From NCBI GenBank assembly GCA_964345835.1, contig CAYFSL010000003.1, positions 22,981 through 86,980 of the forward strand: a stretch of DNA of 64,000 nt, read 5' to 3'. A program made the position numbers and the translations under genes. Of this stretch, positions 7,999 to 16,608 are shown piece by piece. This stretch comes from JAAYEL01 sp964345835 (GTDB taxonomy: Bacteria > Bacillota > Clostridia > Tissierellales > Peptoniphilaceae). The notes below the pieces were generated by a model. The model searched no databases, was not told the DNA's origin, and was given only the letters and a program-made list of their open reading frames with translations. Position 1 is the first letter of the stretch. Every line of letters starts with the position of its first letter.

Positions 7999-9444
7999 TT
8001 AAAGTCTTGATAATATTTCAACAAGAAAATCCCTAGTCCTTTCAGTTGATGAAATTGATAGTTTTTCTTCAGGTGTATGGGCTCCGAAAATATCAGGTCC
8101 TATTGAAATCATATCCATTTCTGGATATTTCTTTGCTATAATGCCAGTTTCTAAGCCAGCGTGGATAGTCTTAACTGCAAGCTCTTCACCACTTACCGCC
8201 TTATAGGCTTCTTCTGCAAGCTTGCCAAGGTCAGAATCAAAATTAGGTTCCCACATAGGGTATCCATCTGAAAATTCAAGCTTAGCAGAAAGGAGCTTGC
8301 TAACATCTTCAATCTTGTTCATAAGGGCTATTTTTTCATCCTCATTACTACTTCTTATGGAGATATCTATCCTGTAATAATCATTTATCACTCTGGCTAT
8401 AGCAAGGTTGTTCGATGATTCAACCATTGTTTCATCATTTAATACCATGCTATTTATACCATGAGGAAGGAGATTTATTGCAGTAAAAACAGCCTTTGCC
8501 GACTCATTAGATAGGTAAATATCATAGTCAGGTGCATCTACAAGTTCTATTGCAAGCTGAGGTTCCCTTTTAAGATATTGACTTATAAATTCATCCTTCT
8601 CCCTATTGAAATCTTCTATGAATACATCATAGTCCTCTTCCCTGATACCAAGTATAGCTTCAGCCTTTACAGGTATTGCATTATCCTTAGTTCCTGCTGT
8701 TAGATTTTGAAGAAGGATTTGGTCCTTGCTCCTTATCTTGGATATGAAATTAGACATCAGTTTTATTGCATTAATATGATCGCTACCTATAGTTAGGCCT
8801 GAATGACCACCTTTTAGCCCGCTTATTACAATCTTTTTATTTGTTAGATTTCTTTGGTTTTGGTAGGTAAGTGGTAGTTCAAAGGTGGCTGAAATTCCTC
8901 CCGAACAGCCAATTATCATTATTCCTTCATCCTCGGTATCTATATTTATTAGCCTTCTAGACTTAAGGGCATCAGCTTTTAGCCCCATGGCCCCGTCCAT
9001 TCCTGTTTCTTCTGTAGCCGTTATCAACACTTCTAGGTCTGGATGGCCTATGTCCTTGCTTTGTAGGATATCAAGGGCCATAGCTACTCCTATTGCATCG
9101 TCTGCCCCTAGAGTAGTTCCCCTGGCCTTAATATAGTCTCCATCTATATACATGTCTATAGGGTCCTTGCAGAAATCGTGGCTACTTCCTTCTTCTTTTT
9201 CACATACCATGTCCATATGCCCTTGTAGGCAAACGCTAGGATGGCCTTCAAAACCAGGCCTTGCAGGCTTTCTGATAATGACATTTAAAAACTCATCTCT
9301 CGTAGTTTCTAATCCCATGCTAATACCTAGGTCGTATAGGTAGTCAGAAATTGCCTGTTCATTATTGGAACACCTTGGTATTTGGTTTATTTTTCTAAAA
9401 TTTTCAAAGCTTTTAAAGGCTCTTGAAGCTCTTAATTCTTCCAT
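7999..9444 (-). CDS. pepD: Aminoacyl-histidine dipeptidase (M20 family)
   Basis: 481 residues, the usual PepD length. Metal ligands are recognisable in LQGHMDMVCEK (His, Asp) and LGADDAIGVAMA. The catalytic Glu pair is in ATEETGMDG, followed by the long lid domain with GGHSG and a late HAGLETG. It hydrolyses Xaa-His and other dipeptides using two zinc ions in the cytoplasm, consistent with an amino-acid-fermenting life style. It begins 2 bp after the parvulin gene and is last in the long minus-strand run. Confidence 0.93.
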   Translation of the reverse strand: MEELRASRAFKSFENFRKINQIPRCSNNEQAISDYLYDLGISMGLETTRDEFLNVIIRKPARPGFEGHPSVCLQGHMDMVCEKEEGSSHDFCKDPIDMYIDGDYIKARGTTLGADDAIGVAMALDILQSKDIGHPDLEVLITATEETGMDGAMGLKADALKSRRLINIDTEDEGIMIIGCSGGISATFELPLTYQNQRNLTNKKIVISGLKGGHSGLTIGSDHINAIKLMSNFISKIRSKDQILLQNLTAGTKDNAIPVKAEAILGIREEDYDVFIEDFNREKDEFISQYLKREPQLAIELVDAPDYDIYLSNESAKAVFTAINLLPHGINSMVLNDETMVESSNNLAIARVINDYYRIDISIRSSNEDEKIALMNKIEDVSKLLSAKLEFSDGYPMWEPNFDSDLGKLAEEAYKAVSGEELAVKTIHAGLETGIIAKKYPEMDMISIGPDIFGAHTPEEKLSISSTERTRDFLVEILSRL

Positions 9445-9446
9445 AA

Positions 9447-10199
9447 TTAAAAATCCTTTTCTACCCCATATTTCTTTTGTAATTCTTCCGTCTTTTCTAG
9501 ATATGCTTCCTGTTGTTTTTGTCCCAATAGCATTGACTCGATATCAGCCCTATTTGATTCAAAATCAACATCTCTTGCTAGGTCCTTTTCTTCTAGCTTA
9601 ATGATATGGTGACCAAATTGAGTCTTTACAGGATCTGATATTTGACCTGCTTGCATTTGTTCTAGAGCTATATCAAACTCTGGGACCATTTGTCCACTAG
9701 CAAATGTTCCTAAATCCCCACCGTTTTCAGCTGATGGACATGTTGAATTGGCCTTTGCAAGATCTTCAAAAGCTTCTCCTTGGTCAAGCTTACCCTTAAT
9801 TTCCTTAGCCTTGTCTTCATCATCAACAAGGATATGGCTTGCTTTATACATATAAATTGGTTTGAAGTCATCCTTGTGTCTAGCGTAATATTCTTTGGCC
9901 TCTTCTTCTGAAACTCTTACAGCTTCTAAGACTCTTTTCATAGAGTATTGTCTTAAGATTTGTTCTTTTGCATGGGCTAATTCCTTTTGAAATTCAGGGT
10001 CATCTTCAAGACCATTCTCAATTGCATCAAGGTAAATAAGGTGTTGGTTCATTAGCTCAGTAGCTATTTGCTTTTTACCTTCCTCGTTGTTAAATCTCAT
10101 GCCTTCTTGGCCCATAGTCATAAGAAATTGATCAACGTCCTTGTCTGTTATCTCATGTCCTTCAATCTTAATTGATAGTTTATTTTCTTTATTATCCAT
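9447..10199 (-). CDS. Parvulin-type peptidyl-prolyl isomerase without a signal peptide
   Basis: 250 residues. An N-terminal SurA/trigger-like helical part (about 1-110) is followed by a rotamase domain: ASHILVDDEDKAKEI, then NGGDLGTFASGQMVPEF and FGHHIIKLEEK. It catalyses proline cis-trans isomerisation and probably acts as a chaperone. Unlike PrsA it has neither a lipobox nor a signal peptide (MDNKENKLSIKIEGHE), so it is probably cytoplasmic. Start follows AGGAGG and overlaps the end of cvfB by 8 bp. Confidence 0.88.
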   Translation of the reverse strand: MDNKENKLSIKIEGHEITDKDVDQFLMTMGQEGMRFNNEEGKKQIATELMNQHLIYLDAIENGLEDDPEFQKELAHAKEQILRQYSMKRVLEAVRVSEEEAKEYYARHKDDFKPIYMYKASHILVDDEDKAKEIKGKLDQGEAFEDLAKANSTCPSAENGGDLGTFASGQMVPEFDIALEQMQAGQISDPVKTQFGHHIIKLEEKDLARDVDFESNRADIESMLLGQKQQEAYLEKTEELQKKYGVEKDF

Positions 10200-11040
10200 T
10201 TTTTCCTCCTGAATTTATTCTAATACCATCATTACTAATGGTTATTCTTCTTTGCTTATATAGTCTTCCTATAGCCCTCTTAAACTGGGACTTGCTCATC
10301 TTAAATACCGAACGAATAAGCCTTGGGTCCGACTTGTCGTTAACCCTTAAAAAGCCTCCATTATCTCTCAAAATATTATAGATGTGCTCACTATCAGATG
10401 ATAGGTGGTCATGTGCCCTAGCTTCCCTTGTAAGGTCAATTTTGCCATCAGGCTTAACCATCTTAACCCTTAGTTTGACCCTATCACCAACCCTCATTAC
10501 CCCATCTAACTCATCCTTGTGGAGCATTGCATTGTATTTGTTATCGACAAGGATGAAGGCCCCTATTTCCATATCAAAGGAATATACAGTACCTTCAACA
10601 ATATCGTTTTCTTTGTAGCTGACATCCTTGGAGAAAAATCCATCGACCTTCATTGTTGCAGTAAGCCTATCAGACTTGTCTATATAAAGGGCTACAAGGT
10701 AATATTCATGTTTTTTTACTTTTACAATTTGCTCATCGAAGGGTAAAAATAAGTCTTTTTCAAGCCCCCAGTCGAGAAAGGCTCCATACTTATTAATATC
10801 TATTACTTGAAGTAGGGCAAGTTGTCCAAATTCTATTTTGGGATTAGTGGTGGTTGCTATTGGCCTTCCTTCACTATCCTTATATACAAATACGTTTATC
10901 TTTTTACCAACTGGCCAGTCTTTTTTTACAAACTTTCTAGGGAGTAAAATATCCTGACTTTCTTCTTTATCACTTAAAAAGGCTCCTACACTAGTTAATC
11001 TTTTAATCTCAAGTAGTTGCTTCTTTCCTAGTTGAATCAT
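10192..11040 (-). CDS. cvfB: CvfB-family S1-like RNA-binding protein
   Basis: 282 residues. Tandem S1-like barrels are seen: GAFLSDKEESQDILLP (about 19-35), then INKYGAFLDWGLEKDLFLP near 90 and a third with GAFILVDNKYNAML. A C-terminal winged helix ends MSKSQFKRAIGRLYK. This is the CvfB/YitL layout; in Staphylococcus it affects virulence gene expression and binds RNA. Start follows GAGAGGTGAT and lies 32 bp inside the upstream yitT-like gene, an unusually long but well-supported overlap. Confidence 0.88.
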   Translation of the reverse strand: MIQLGKKQLLEIKRLTSVGAFLSDKEESQDILLPRKFVKKDWPVGKKINVFVYKDSEGRPIATTTNPKIEFGQLALLQVIDINKYGAFLDWGLEKDLFLPFDEQIVKVKKHEYYLVALYIDKSDRLTATMKVDGFFSKDVSYKENDIVEGTVYSFDMEIGAFILVDNKYNAMLHKDELDGVMRVGDRVKLRVKMVKPDGKIDLTREARAHDHLSSDSEHIYNILRDNGGFLRVNDKSDPRLIRSVFKMSKSQFKRAIGRLYKQRRITISNDGIRINSGGKNG

Positions 11041-11911
11041 CTTTTATCACCTCTCTTGTAAACCCTTCGCCAATAACTTCACTTGTTGCATTTATGAATA
11101 CAAAAGCATTTTCATCGACCCTATTTACAAATGACTTTATCTTTAGATATTGAGACCTTCCAACTATAGTCATTAGTATTTCTCTATCACTTCCTGTATA
11201 TCCTCCCCTAGTTTTATAAAGGGTGGTTCCCCTATTCATATTATAAGTTATAAAAGCATTTATTTCTTCAATATGGTTGGAGATGATCGTCATTTGAATT
11301 AAAGTGTTGAAACCTGTCAAAATCTTGTCTAAAACAAATGATGTCAACATCAAGGAAATTATACCATAAATCGCCTTTTCAATTCCAAAAGTAAAAGCTG
11401 CAAGAACTATTACTGCAGAATCAGCTATCATTATCGCTGTCCCCATTCCTATTGAAAAATACTTATCTAAAATTTTTGCAATTATATCTGTTCCCCCAGT
11501 AGAGGCGTTAGAGTTGAAGACAAACCCAAGGCCTGCTCCTATCAGGAAAGACCCTGTTATTAGGTTTATTATAGGGTCTTGAATTATTACTCCTACTTGC
11601 GGTGCAATCTTATCATATAGAAGGAATAAAAGAGAATATAGCCCCGTTCCAAATATTGTGAATATCCCAAATTCTCTGCCGAGAACTACATATCCTACTA
11701 TAAATAGGATGATATTCAATACTAGGGTTACCATACCTTTAGATAGAAAAGGGAAAACACTATTCACTATTAGCGATATCCCTCCTACTCCTCCAGAAGC
11801 TATATTTGCAGCAAATAAGAAAAAGTAAGTTCCAAAAGACATAAGTACCGATCCTATGATAATGAAGAGGATCCTTTTTGCAGTCCTAGCTTTTTTATTT
11901 AATTTCTTCAT
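11009..11911 (-). CDS. YitT family membrane protein (DUF161-DUF2179)
   Basis: 300 residues. Five to six hydrophobic helices in the first 210 residues include GGVGGISLIVN and GSFLIGAGLGFVFNSNASTGGTDIIA, the YitT repeat signature. A cytoplasmic DUF2179 domain (about 220-290, RGTTLYKTRGGYTGSDREILM) follows. The substrate is not known; the soluble domain suggests regulation by a ligand. A paralogue is at 19889-20782. It overlaps the upstream U32 gene by 17 bp and the downstream cvfB by 32 bp. Confidence 0.9.
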   Translation of the reverse strand: MKKLNKKARTAKRILFIIIGSVLMSFGTYFFLFAANIASGGVGGISLIVNSVFPFLSKGMVTLVLNIILFIVGYVVLGREFGIFTIFGTGLYSLLFLLYDKIAPQVGVIIQDPIINLITGSFLIGAGLGFVFNSNASTGGTDIIAKILDKYFSIGMGTAIMIADSAVIVLAAFTFGIEKAIYGIISLMLTSFVLDKILTGFNTLIQMTIISNHIEEINAFITYNMNRGTTLYKTRGGYTGSDREILMTIVGRSQYLKIKSFVNRVDENAFVFINATSEVIGEGFTREVIKDDSTRKEATT

Positions 11912-13133
11912 GGTTTTTCCTCCTCAACATATCGCCTACATTAAGGACTTGTGGACTATTAATTCTTACTATTTGCTTTGCTCTATTGGCCATTTCAATT
12001 GGCTGTCCATCTTCATCTTTTATATACTCTATAGTAAAATTATGAATCTCTTTATATGGACCAAAAGCTTCTATCTGGTCGCCGACAACAAATTTATTTC
12101 TTTGCTCTACGGTGGCTTCGCCATTATTTTCATCATAGTCAAGGATTACCCCCAAAAAGTCGTAACCCCTGATATATGAGCTTGTGTCATAGTTTTGCTC
12201 TTCATGACCAGGAAGGCCAAACATAAAGCCTGTTGTAAAATCTCTGTAGCTAGCCTTTTTTATTTCTTCAAGCAAGAAGCTCTTAAGCTCTTGGTCGTAC
12301 TCCCCTTTATAGTAGCCATCGATTGCTAGCCTATAAGCCCTTACAACTGTGGCAACATAAAACTGAGTCTTAACCCTTCCTTCTATCTTAAAGCTTGATA
12401 TGCCAGCCTCTATTAGTTTATCGATGTATTCTATCATACAAAGGTCCTTTGAATTGAAGATAAAGGTACCCCTTTCATTTTCCTCGATTGGATAGTACTC
12501 TCCAGGCCTTGTTTCTTCTACAAGTCTATATTTCCACCTGCAAGACTGGGCACAATCACCTTTGTTGGCATCCCTGTGGGTAAAGTAGTTACTTAAAAGA
12601 CATCTCCCAGAATATGATATGCACATGGCCCCATGGACAAAAACCTCCAATTCCATGTCTTCCGGGATATTCTTCCTAATGTTAATAATTTCTTCCAGGC
12701 TAAGTTCCCTTGCTAATACCGCTCTTTTAGCTCCCAGGTCATACCAGAATTTAACTGTTTGAGCATTTGTTATAGATGCCTGTGTGCTTATGTGGATTTC
12801 TAGGTCCGGTGCAACTTCTCTAACCCTAGTAAATACACCCGGGTCTGCAACGATAACCGCATCAACTCCAGCCTTGTATATAAAATCTATATATTCATCC
12901 AGCTTATCAAAGTCAGTATTATGGGCCATAATATTCATTGTTATGTGAAGCTTTTTTCCCCTGTCATGGGCATATTTAACCGCTTCAAGAATCTGGTCGT
13001 TTGTAAAATTTTTAGAGGCTGTTCTTAGGCCAAATTCTTCCCCTGCCATAAATACAGCATCAGCCCCATAATCTATAGCTGTTTTTAGCTTATCTAAGTC
13101 TCCCGCAGGAGCAAGTAGTTCTACTTTTCTCAT
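11895..13133 (-). CDS. trhP: Peptidase U32-family tRNA hydroxylation protein (TrhP-like)
   Basis: 412 residues. Opens with ELLAPAGDLDKLKTAIDYGADAVF and has the U32 signature EVFVHGAMCISYSGRCLLSNYF, with conserved cysteines (CxxxYSGRC, then GDCAQSCRW) that probably bind an Fe-S cluster. Though named peptidases, U32 proteins of this kind (B. subtilis YrrO/TrhP2, E. coli TrhP) hydroxylate U34 of tRNA to ho5U using prephenate. The gene overlaps the stop of the methyltransferase that would act next (TAATG junction with AAGGAGGAT before it), as in the yrrM-yrrN-yrrO cluster, which supports this role. Confidence 0.88.
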   Translation of the reverse strand: MRKVELLAPAGDLDKLKTAIDYGADAVFMAGEEFGLRTASKNFTNDQILEAVKYAHDRGKKLHITMNIMAHNTDFDKLDEYIDFIYKAGVDAVIVADPGVFTRVREVAPDLEIHISTQASITNAQTVKFWYDLGAKRAVLARELSLEEIINIRKNIPEDMELEVFVHGAMCISYSGRCLLSNYFTHRDANKGDCAQSCRWKYRLVEETRPGEYYPIEENERGTFIFNSKDLCMIEYIDKLIEAGISSFKIEGRVKTQFYVATVVRAYRLAIDGYYKGEYDQELKSFLLEEIKKASYRDFTTGFMFGLPGHEEQNYDTSSYIRGYDFLGVILDYDENNGEATVEQRNKFVVGDQIEAFGPYKEIHNFTIEYIKDEDGQPIEMANRAKQIVRINSPQVLNVGDMLRRKNHEEIK

Positions 13134-13783
13134 TAATCCTCCTTATATGTTAAGGCAATCCCATCCCCTATTTGTAGGATTGAGCTTGTATAAGAGTCAT
13201 TTTTTAAGAGGTCATCTAAATATTCCCTTAGCCTCTTAACTATAGTAATCTTTCTCCTCTTTACCAGGTCGTCATCTCCCACCATTCCTCTAAAGAGAAT
13301 ATTGTCAGATATAATAACCGCTCCTGGTTGGAGTTTACCTTCAACCAGAGAGAAAAAGTTAATATATTGGCCCTTAGCAGCATCAATAAATACAAAATCG
13401 TATTTTTCTTCGAGTTTGGGAATAACTTCTAAGGCATTGCCTTCAATAAGGTCAATCCTATCTTCGAAGCCGTATTTTTTTATATTGCTCCTGGCAATTT
13501 TTGCCATATCATCATCGATTTCTATTGTGGTTATCTGGCTATCCTCAGTGCAACTGGCAAAAAATATGGAGGAAAACCCAATAGCACTTCCTATCTCTAG
13601 GATTTTTTTAGGTTTTTGCATTCTCAAAATAGTCTTAATAAACTCTCCAACTTCCCTATGAATAATGGGAATATTATTTGCTTCTCCATCCTGCCTAAGA
13701 GCTTCCAGATCCTGGCTTATCTTATTGTCGATATAGAGGTCATTAATATAGTCAACTATTTTTTCATTGTTAATATTATTCAT
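13133..13783 (-). CDS. trmR: tRNA U34 5-hydroxyuridine O-methyltransferase, TrmR-like
   Basis: 216 residues. A class I SAM methyltransferase of the O-methyltransferase-3 (YrrM) family: ILEIGSAIGFSSIFFA binds SAM, followed by TTIEIDDDMA and FDFVFIDAAKGQY, the metal/catechol-type acid. TrmR methylates ho5U34 to mo5U34 in tRNA, and its neighbour makes the ho5U substrate. The start is ATG 13783 or an in-frame TTG at 13789; both overlap the end of the RNase J gene. I prefer the ATG, with little ribosome-site support for either. Confidence 0.85.
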   Translation of the reverse strand: MNNINNEKIVDYINDLYIDNKISQDLEALRQDGEANNIPIIHREVGEFIKTILRMQKPKKILEIGSAIGFSSIFFASCTEDSQITTIEIDDDMAKIARSNIKKYGFEDRIDLIEGNALEVIPKLEEKYDFVFIDAAKGQYINFFSLVEGKLQPGAVIISDNILFRGMVGDDDLVKRRKITIVKRLREYLDDLLKNDSYTSSILQIGDGIALTYKED

Positions 13784-15557
13784 TTTCAACTGCCATTACC
13801 ATTGGAAGGATCATTGGGTCTCTCTTTAATTCGGAGAAGACATATGATTTTATCCTGTCCTTAATAGTGTTTTTTATAGTTGTAATATCAGTCCTCTTAT
13901 TGCTCTTGTTAAGGTCTACCATTATTTTTTCTACAATTTTGTAGATTCCATCAAATAGTTCTGTTGACCCCTTTACATATACAAATCCTCTTGTAACAAT
14001 TTCAGGTGATCCAACCAACTTGTTAGTCTTCTTATCAAATGATACTGAAACAGCTATAAGTCCTTCTTCTGAAAGGTGTTTTCTATCTCTTAGAACTACA
14101 TTTCCAACATCACCAACCCCAAGACCATCAACTAGAACTGGTCCTGACTGAACAGAGTTTGTTATTTTTAGGCTGTCTTTTTTAAGTTCGAAAACGTCCC
14201 CATTTTTACCCACAAGTATATTATCTTCTTCAATTCCAATTGACATGGCCAATTCTTTATGCATCTTTAAATGCCTGCTTTCTCCGTGAACTGGAATAAA
14301 GAACTTGGGCCTCACAAGGGATAGCATTAGCTTTAATTCCTCTCTAGCTGCGTGGCCAGATACGTGTACATCTGCCAACTTAGAATATATGACATTACAT
14401 CCTATGTTTGTCAGGTTGTTAATGACATCTCCCATTGCTCCCTCATTACCAGGTATTGGTGTAGCAGATATAACCACTGTATCTCCTGGCACTAGTTTAA
14501 CCTTCCTATGCTCTGATTTAGATAATCTAGTAAGGGCACTCAAAGGCTCCCCTTGACTACCAGTTGTCAGTAGAACAACTTGGTCAGCATCGTACTTGTC
14601 AACTTCATTTATGTGCCTTAAAGTATCTTTCTTTATCCTTAGGTAGCCCAGGTCAATAGCTATCTTGACATTCTTCTCCATGGATCTTCCACTTATGAAT
14701 AATTTTCTATTGTAGAACTCTGTAGCATCTATTACCTGTTGAACCCTGTGAAGGTTAGAGGCAAAGGTAGCTATAATTATCCTTTCTTGAGCCTCAATGA
14801 AAATTTGCTTGAAGGTCTCCCTTACAGATAATTCGCTCATAGTGTAGCCTGGTCTTTCCACATTTGTTGAGTCGGATAATAAAAGAAGAACCCCTTCCTT
14901 ACCCAACTGACCAAATCTTTGTAGGTCCATATGGACTCCGTCTATTGGAGTGTAGTCAACCTTAAAGTCCCCTGTAAAAATAATTTTACCAATAGGAGTG
15001 TGTAGGACTATTGATGTCGCATCTGGTATTGAGTGACTTACCTTTACAAATTCTATGTCGGTAGATCCCAATTTAATGGTCTGACCAGGATGGACTGTCC
15101 TTAGAACTGAAGTATCAAGATTGTGTTCTTTCAACTTAACTTCTATTAGTCCAAGGGTTAATTTTGTAGAATAAACTTTGGTGTTAATCTTTTTTAATAG
15201 GTAAGGAACAGCCCCGATGTGGTCTTCATGGCCATGGGTTACTAAAAGAGCCTTAATCCTGTCCTTGTTTTCTTCTAAATAAGTCATATCTGGTATAACT
15301 ATGTCTATTCCTAGCATAGTTTCATCTGGGAATGTTAGACCAGCATCTATTACGAATATGTCCTTTCCTATTTCAACCGCAGTCATATTCTTGCCGATTT
15401 CTCCAAGTCCACCAAGTGGAATAATTTTTACTTTATCTATAGTATGTGACTTGTTTCTTCTTATTCCTGTAATTTTTTCTGCATTCGCTTGGCCTCTTCT
15501 CTTAGGCTTTATAACAGCTTTCTTGTTCTTTTTTATATTGAATTCTTTTCTTTCCAT
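13776..15557 (-). CDS. rnj: Ribonuclease J
   Basis: 593 residues. Metallo-beta-lactamase/beta-CASP nuclease: the zinc motif THGHEDHIG, then VSHSIPDA, FTGDFKVD and a late GHAAREEL. After a basic N-terminal extension of about 40 residues (KKNKKAVIKPKRRGQ) the core begins IIPLGGLGEIGKNM. It is a 5'-3' exonuclease/endonuclease for mRNA decay and rRNA maturation. I chose ATG 15557 with AGAAAGG before it; an in-frame ATG at 15584 lies inside the preceding gene without a ribosome site. The basic extension is longer than in B. subtilis RNase J1. Confidence 0.93.
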   Translation of the reverse strand: MERKEFNIKKNKKAVIKPKRRGQANAEKITGIRRNKSHTIDKVKIIPLGGLGEIGKNMTAVEIGKDIFVIDAGLTFPDETMLGIDIVIPDMTYLEENKDRIKALLVTHGHEDHIGAVPYLLKKINTKVYSTKLTLGLIEVKLKEHNLDTSVLRTVHPGQTIKLGSTDIEFVKVSHSIPDATSIVLHTPIGKIIFTGDFKVDYTPIDGVHMDLQRFGQLGKEGVLLLLSDSTNVERPGYTMSELSVRETFKQIFIEAQERIIIATFASNLHRVQQVIDATEFYNRKLFISGRSMEKNVKIAIDLGYLRIKKDTLRHINEVDKYDADQVVLLTTGSQGEPLSALTRLSKSEHRKVKLVPGDTVVISATPIPGNEGAMGDVINNLTNIGCNVIYSKLADVHVSGHAAREELKLMLSLVRPKFFIPVHGESRHLKMHKELAMSIGIEEDNILVGKNGDVFELKKDSLKITNSVQSGPVLVDGLGVGDVGNVVLRDRKHLSEEGLIAVSVSFDKKTNKLVGSPEIVTRGFVYVKGSTELFDGIYKIVEKIMVDLNKSNKRTDITTIKNTIKDRIKSYVFSELKRDPMILPMVMAVENE

Positions 15558-15567
15558 TTTTACCTTT

Positions 15568-15801
15568 CTATTGTTCTTCCTCATCGAGCAATTCTATATA
15601 AAGAGATAGAATTTGATCGAATTCTTTCTTATCTTCTATTGTTTCTAATACTGCTTCATCTTTTTCGCGGGAAATCTTCATTATATAAAGTTCATTTTCC
15701 TCTGAGATAAGGGCAGCATACTCATTATCATCTACTCCAAATGTATCTAGTAGAGTAAATTCTACATCTTTTTGTCCGTCATTTAATATAATCTTATCCA
15801 T
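15568..15801 (-). CDS. DUF1292 protein (YrzB-like)
   Basis: 77 residues, acidic. It consists only of the DUF1292 domain: VEFTLLDTFGVDDNEYAALISEENELYIMKI. It follows ruvX by 17 bp; the order alaS-ireB-ruvX-DUF1292 is the alaS-yrzL-yrrK-yrzB order of Bacillus. Function unknown. A paralogue with a metal-binding-like arm is at 7564-7935. Confidence 0.85.
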   Translation of the reverse strand: MDKIILNDGQKDVEFTLLDTFGVDDNEYAALISEENELYIMKISREKDEAVLETIEDKKEFDQILSLYIELLDEEEQ

Positions 15802-15818
15802 TGTAATCCCTGTAATTA

Positions 15819-16232
15819 TTATAGTCTTCCATCTAAAAAGCTCTGCAAGATGTATGTTGCAGCAATCTTGTCGATATGGTCCTTTCTCTTTTCTCTTCTT
15901 ACCTTCTGTTCTATCAGTACCCTATTTGCCGATACAGTGGTCAACCTTTCATCCATATAGATGATTTCATTATCGACTCTTTTTTTTACCAAGTCCATAA
16001 AGCTCATCACCCTTTGGGCCTGTGGTCCTACCGACTTATTCATATTATAGGGCATTCCTACTACAATCTTAGAAACCTGGTACTGGTCAATGATTTCTTG
16101 CAATTTATCAATGTCCTCATTGACTGTCGTCCTTTTTATTGTAGTGTGTGGATTAGCAATTATAAACATAGGATCACTTATTGCAACCCCTATTGTCTTG
16201 GTTCCTACATCAAGACCCATATATCTTTCCAT
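15819..16232 (-). CDS. ruvX: Holliday junction resolvase-like protein YqgF/RuvX
   Basis: 137 residues with an RNase H fold: GLDVGTKTIGVAISD (catalytic Asp 8), IVVGMPYNMN, and YMDERLTTVSA carrying the conserved Glu. RKDHIDKIAATYIL has the last Asp. The YqgF family is proposed to process Holliday junctions and, in E. coli, to help 16S rRNA 5' maturation. Placed between ireB and DUF1292 as in other Firmicutes. Confidence 0.92.
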   Translation of the reverse strand: MERYMGLDVGTKTIGVAISDPMFIIANPHTTIKRTTVNEDIDKLQEIIDQYQVSKIVVGMPYNMNKSVGPQAQRVMSFMDLVKKRVDNEIIYMDERLTTVSANRVLIEQKVRREKRKDHIDKIAATYILQSFLDGRL

Positions 16233-16270
16233 ATATACTTCTTATCCTTATAAGCTCTGCTATATTTAAT

Positions 16271-16294
16271 AATGCAGAGCCTAGGCTCTGCATT
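16271..16294. other. Perfect 24-bp palindrome between ireB and ruvX
   Basis: AATGCAGAGC-CTAG-GCTCTGCATT is a perfect inverted repeat in the 82-bp gap. On the minus strand it is followed by TATTAAATATA, not a T-run, so it is a weak terminator at best. It could be an attenuator, an RNA processing or stability hairpin, or a binding site for a dimeric protein. Confidence 0.6.
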
Positions 16295-16314
16295 AAGTTT
16301 ATACATTAAAGCTA

Positions 16315-16581
16315 CTAGCCTATCATATGTTTTTTTAAATAATAGGTTAATAGTTCTTCGAGTAAATCATTCCTGTCAATTTGTCTAATTTGTTTTCTGG
16401 CATCATTATGGCTTGTGATATATGAAGGATCACCTGATAAGATATATCCTATCAATTGATTCTTAGGTTCATATCCCTTTTCTTCTAAAGAGGTATAAAC
16501 ATTTCTTAATATATCAGCAATCTTTGATTCATTTTCCTGACTAATCTTAAATAGCATAGTATCATCATTATCTTTGTACAT
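16315..16581 (-). CDS. ireB: IreB family regulatory phosphoprotein (DUF965)
   Basis: 88 residues. It contains the family pattern of an N-terminal DNDDTMLFKI segment with phosphorylatable Thr, VYTSLEEKGYEPKNQLIGYILSGDPSYITSH and DARKQIRQIDRNDLLEEL. In Enterococcus IreB is phosphorylated by the kinase IreK and lowers cephalosporin resistance. No PASTA kinase is in this window. Strong AGGAGG start, 27 bp after alaS. Confidence 0.93.
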   Translation of the reverse strand: MYKDNDDTMLFKISQENESKIADILRNVYTSLEEKGYEPKNQLIGYILSGDPSYITSHNDARKQIRQIDRNDLLEELLTYYLKKHMIG

Positions 16582-16608
16582 ATTTACCTCCTAGAAAACT
16601 TAGTATTT

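Noticed and set aside
10172..10746. Open frames opposite cvfB and other antisense ORFs, such as 41577-41792 and 15301-15710
   Set aside because: They lie over well-supported genes, lack ribosome sites and have no recognisable protein features.
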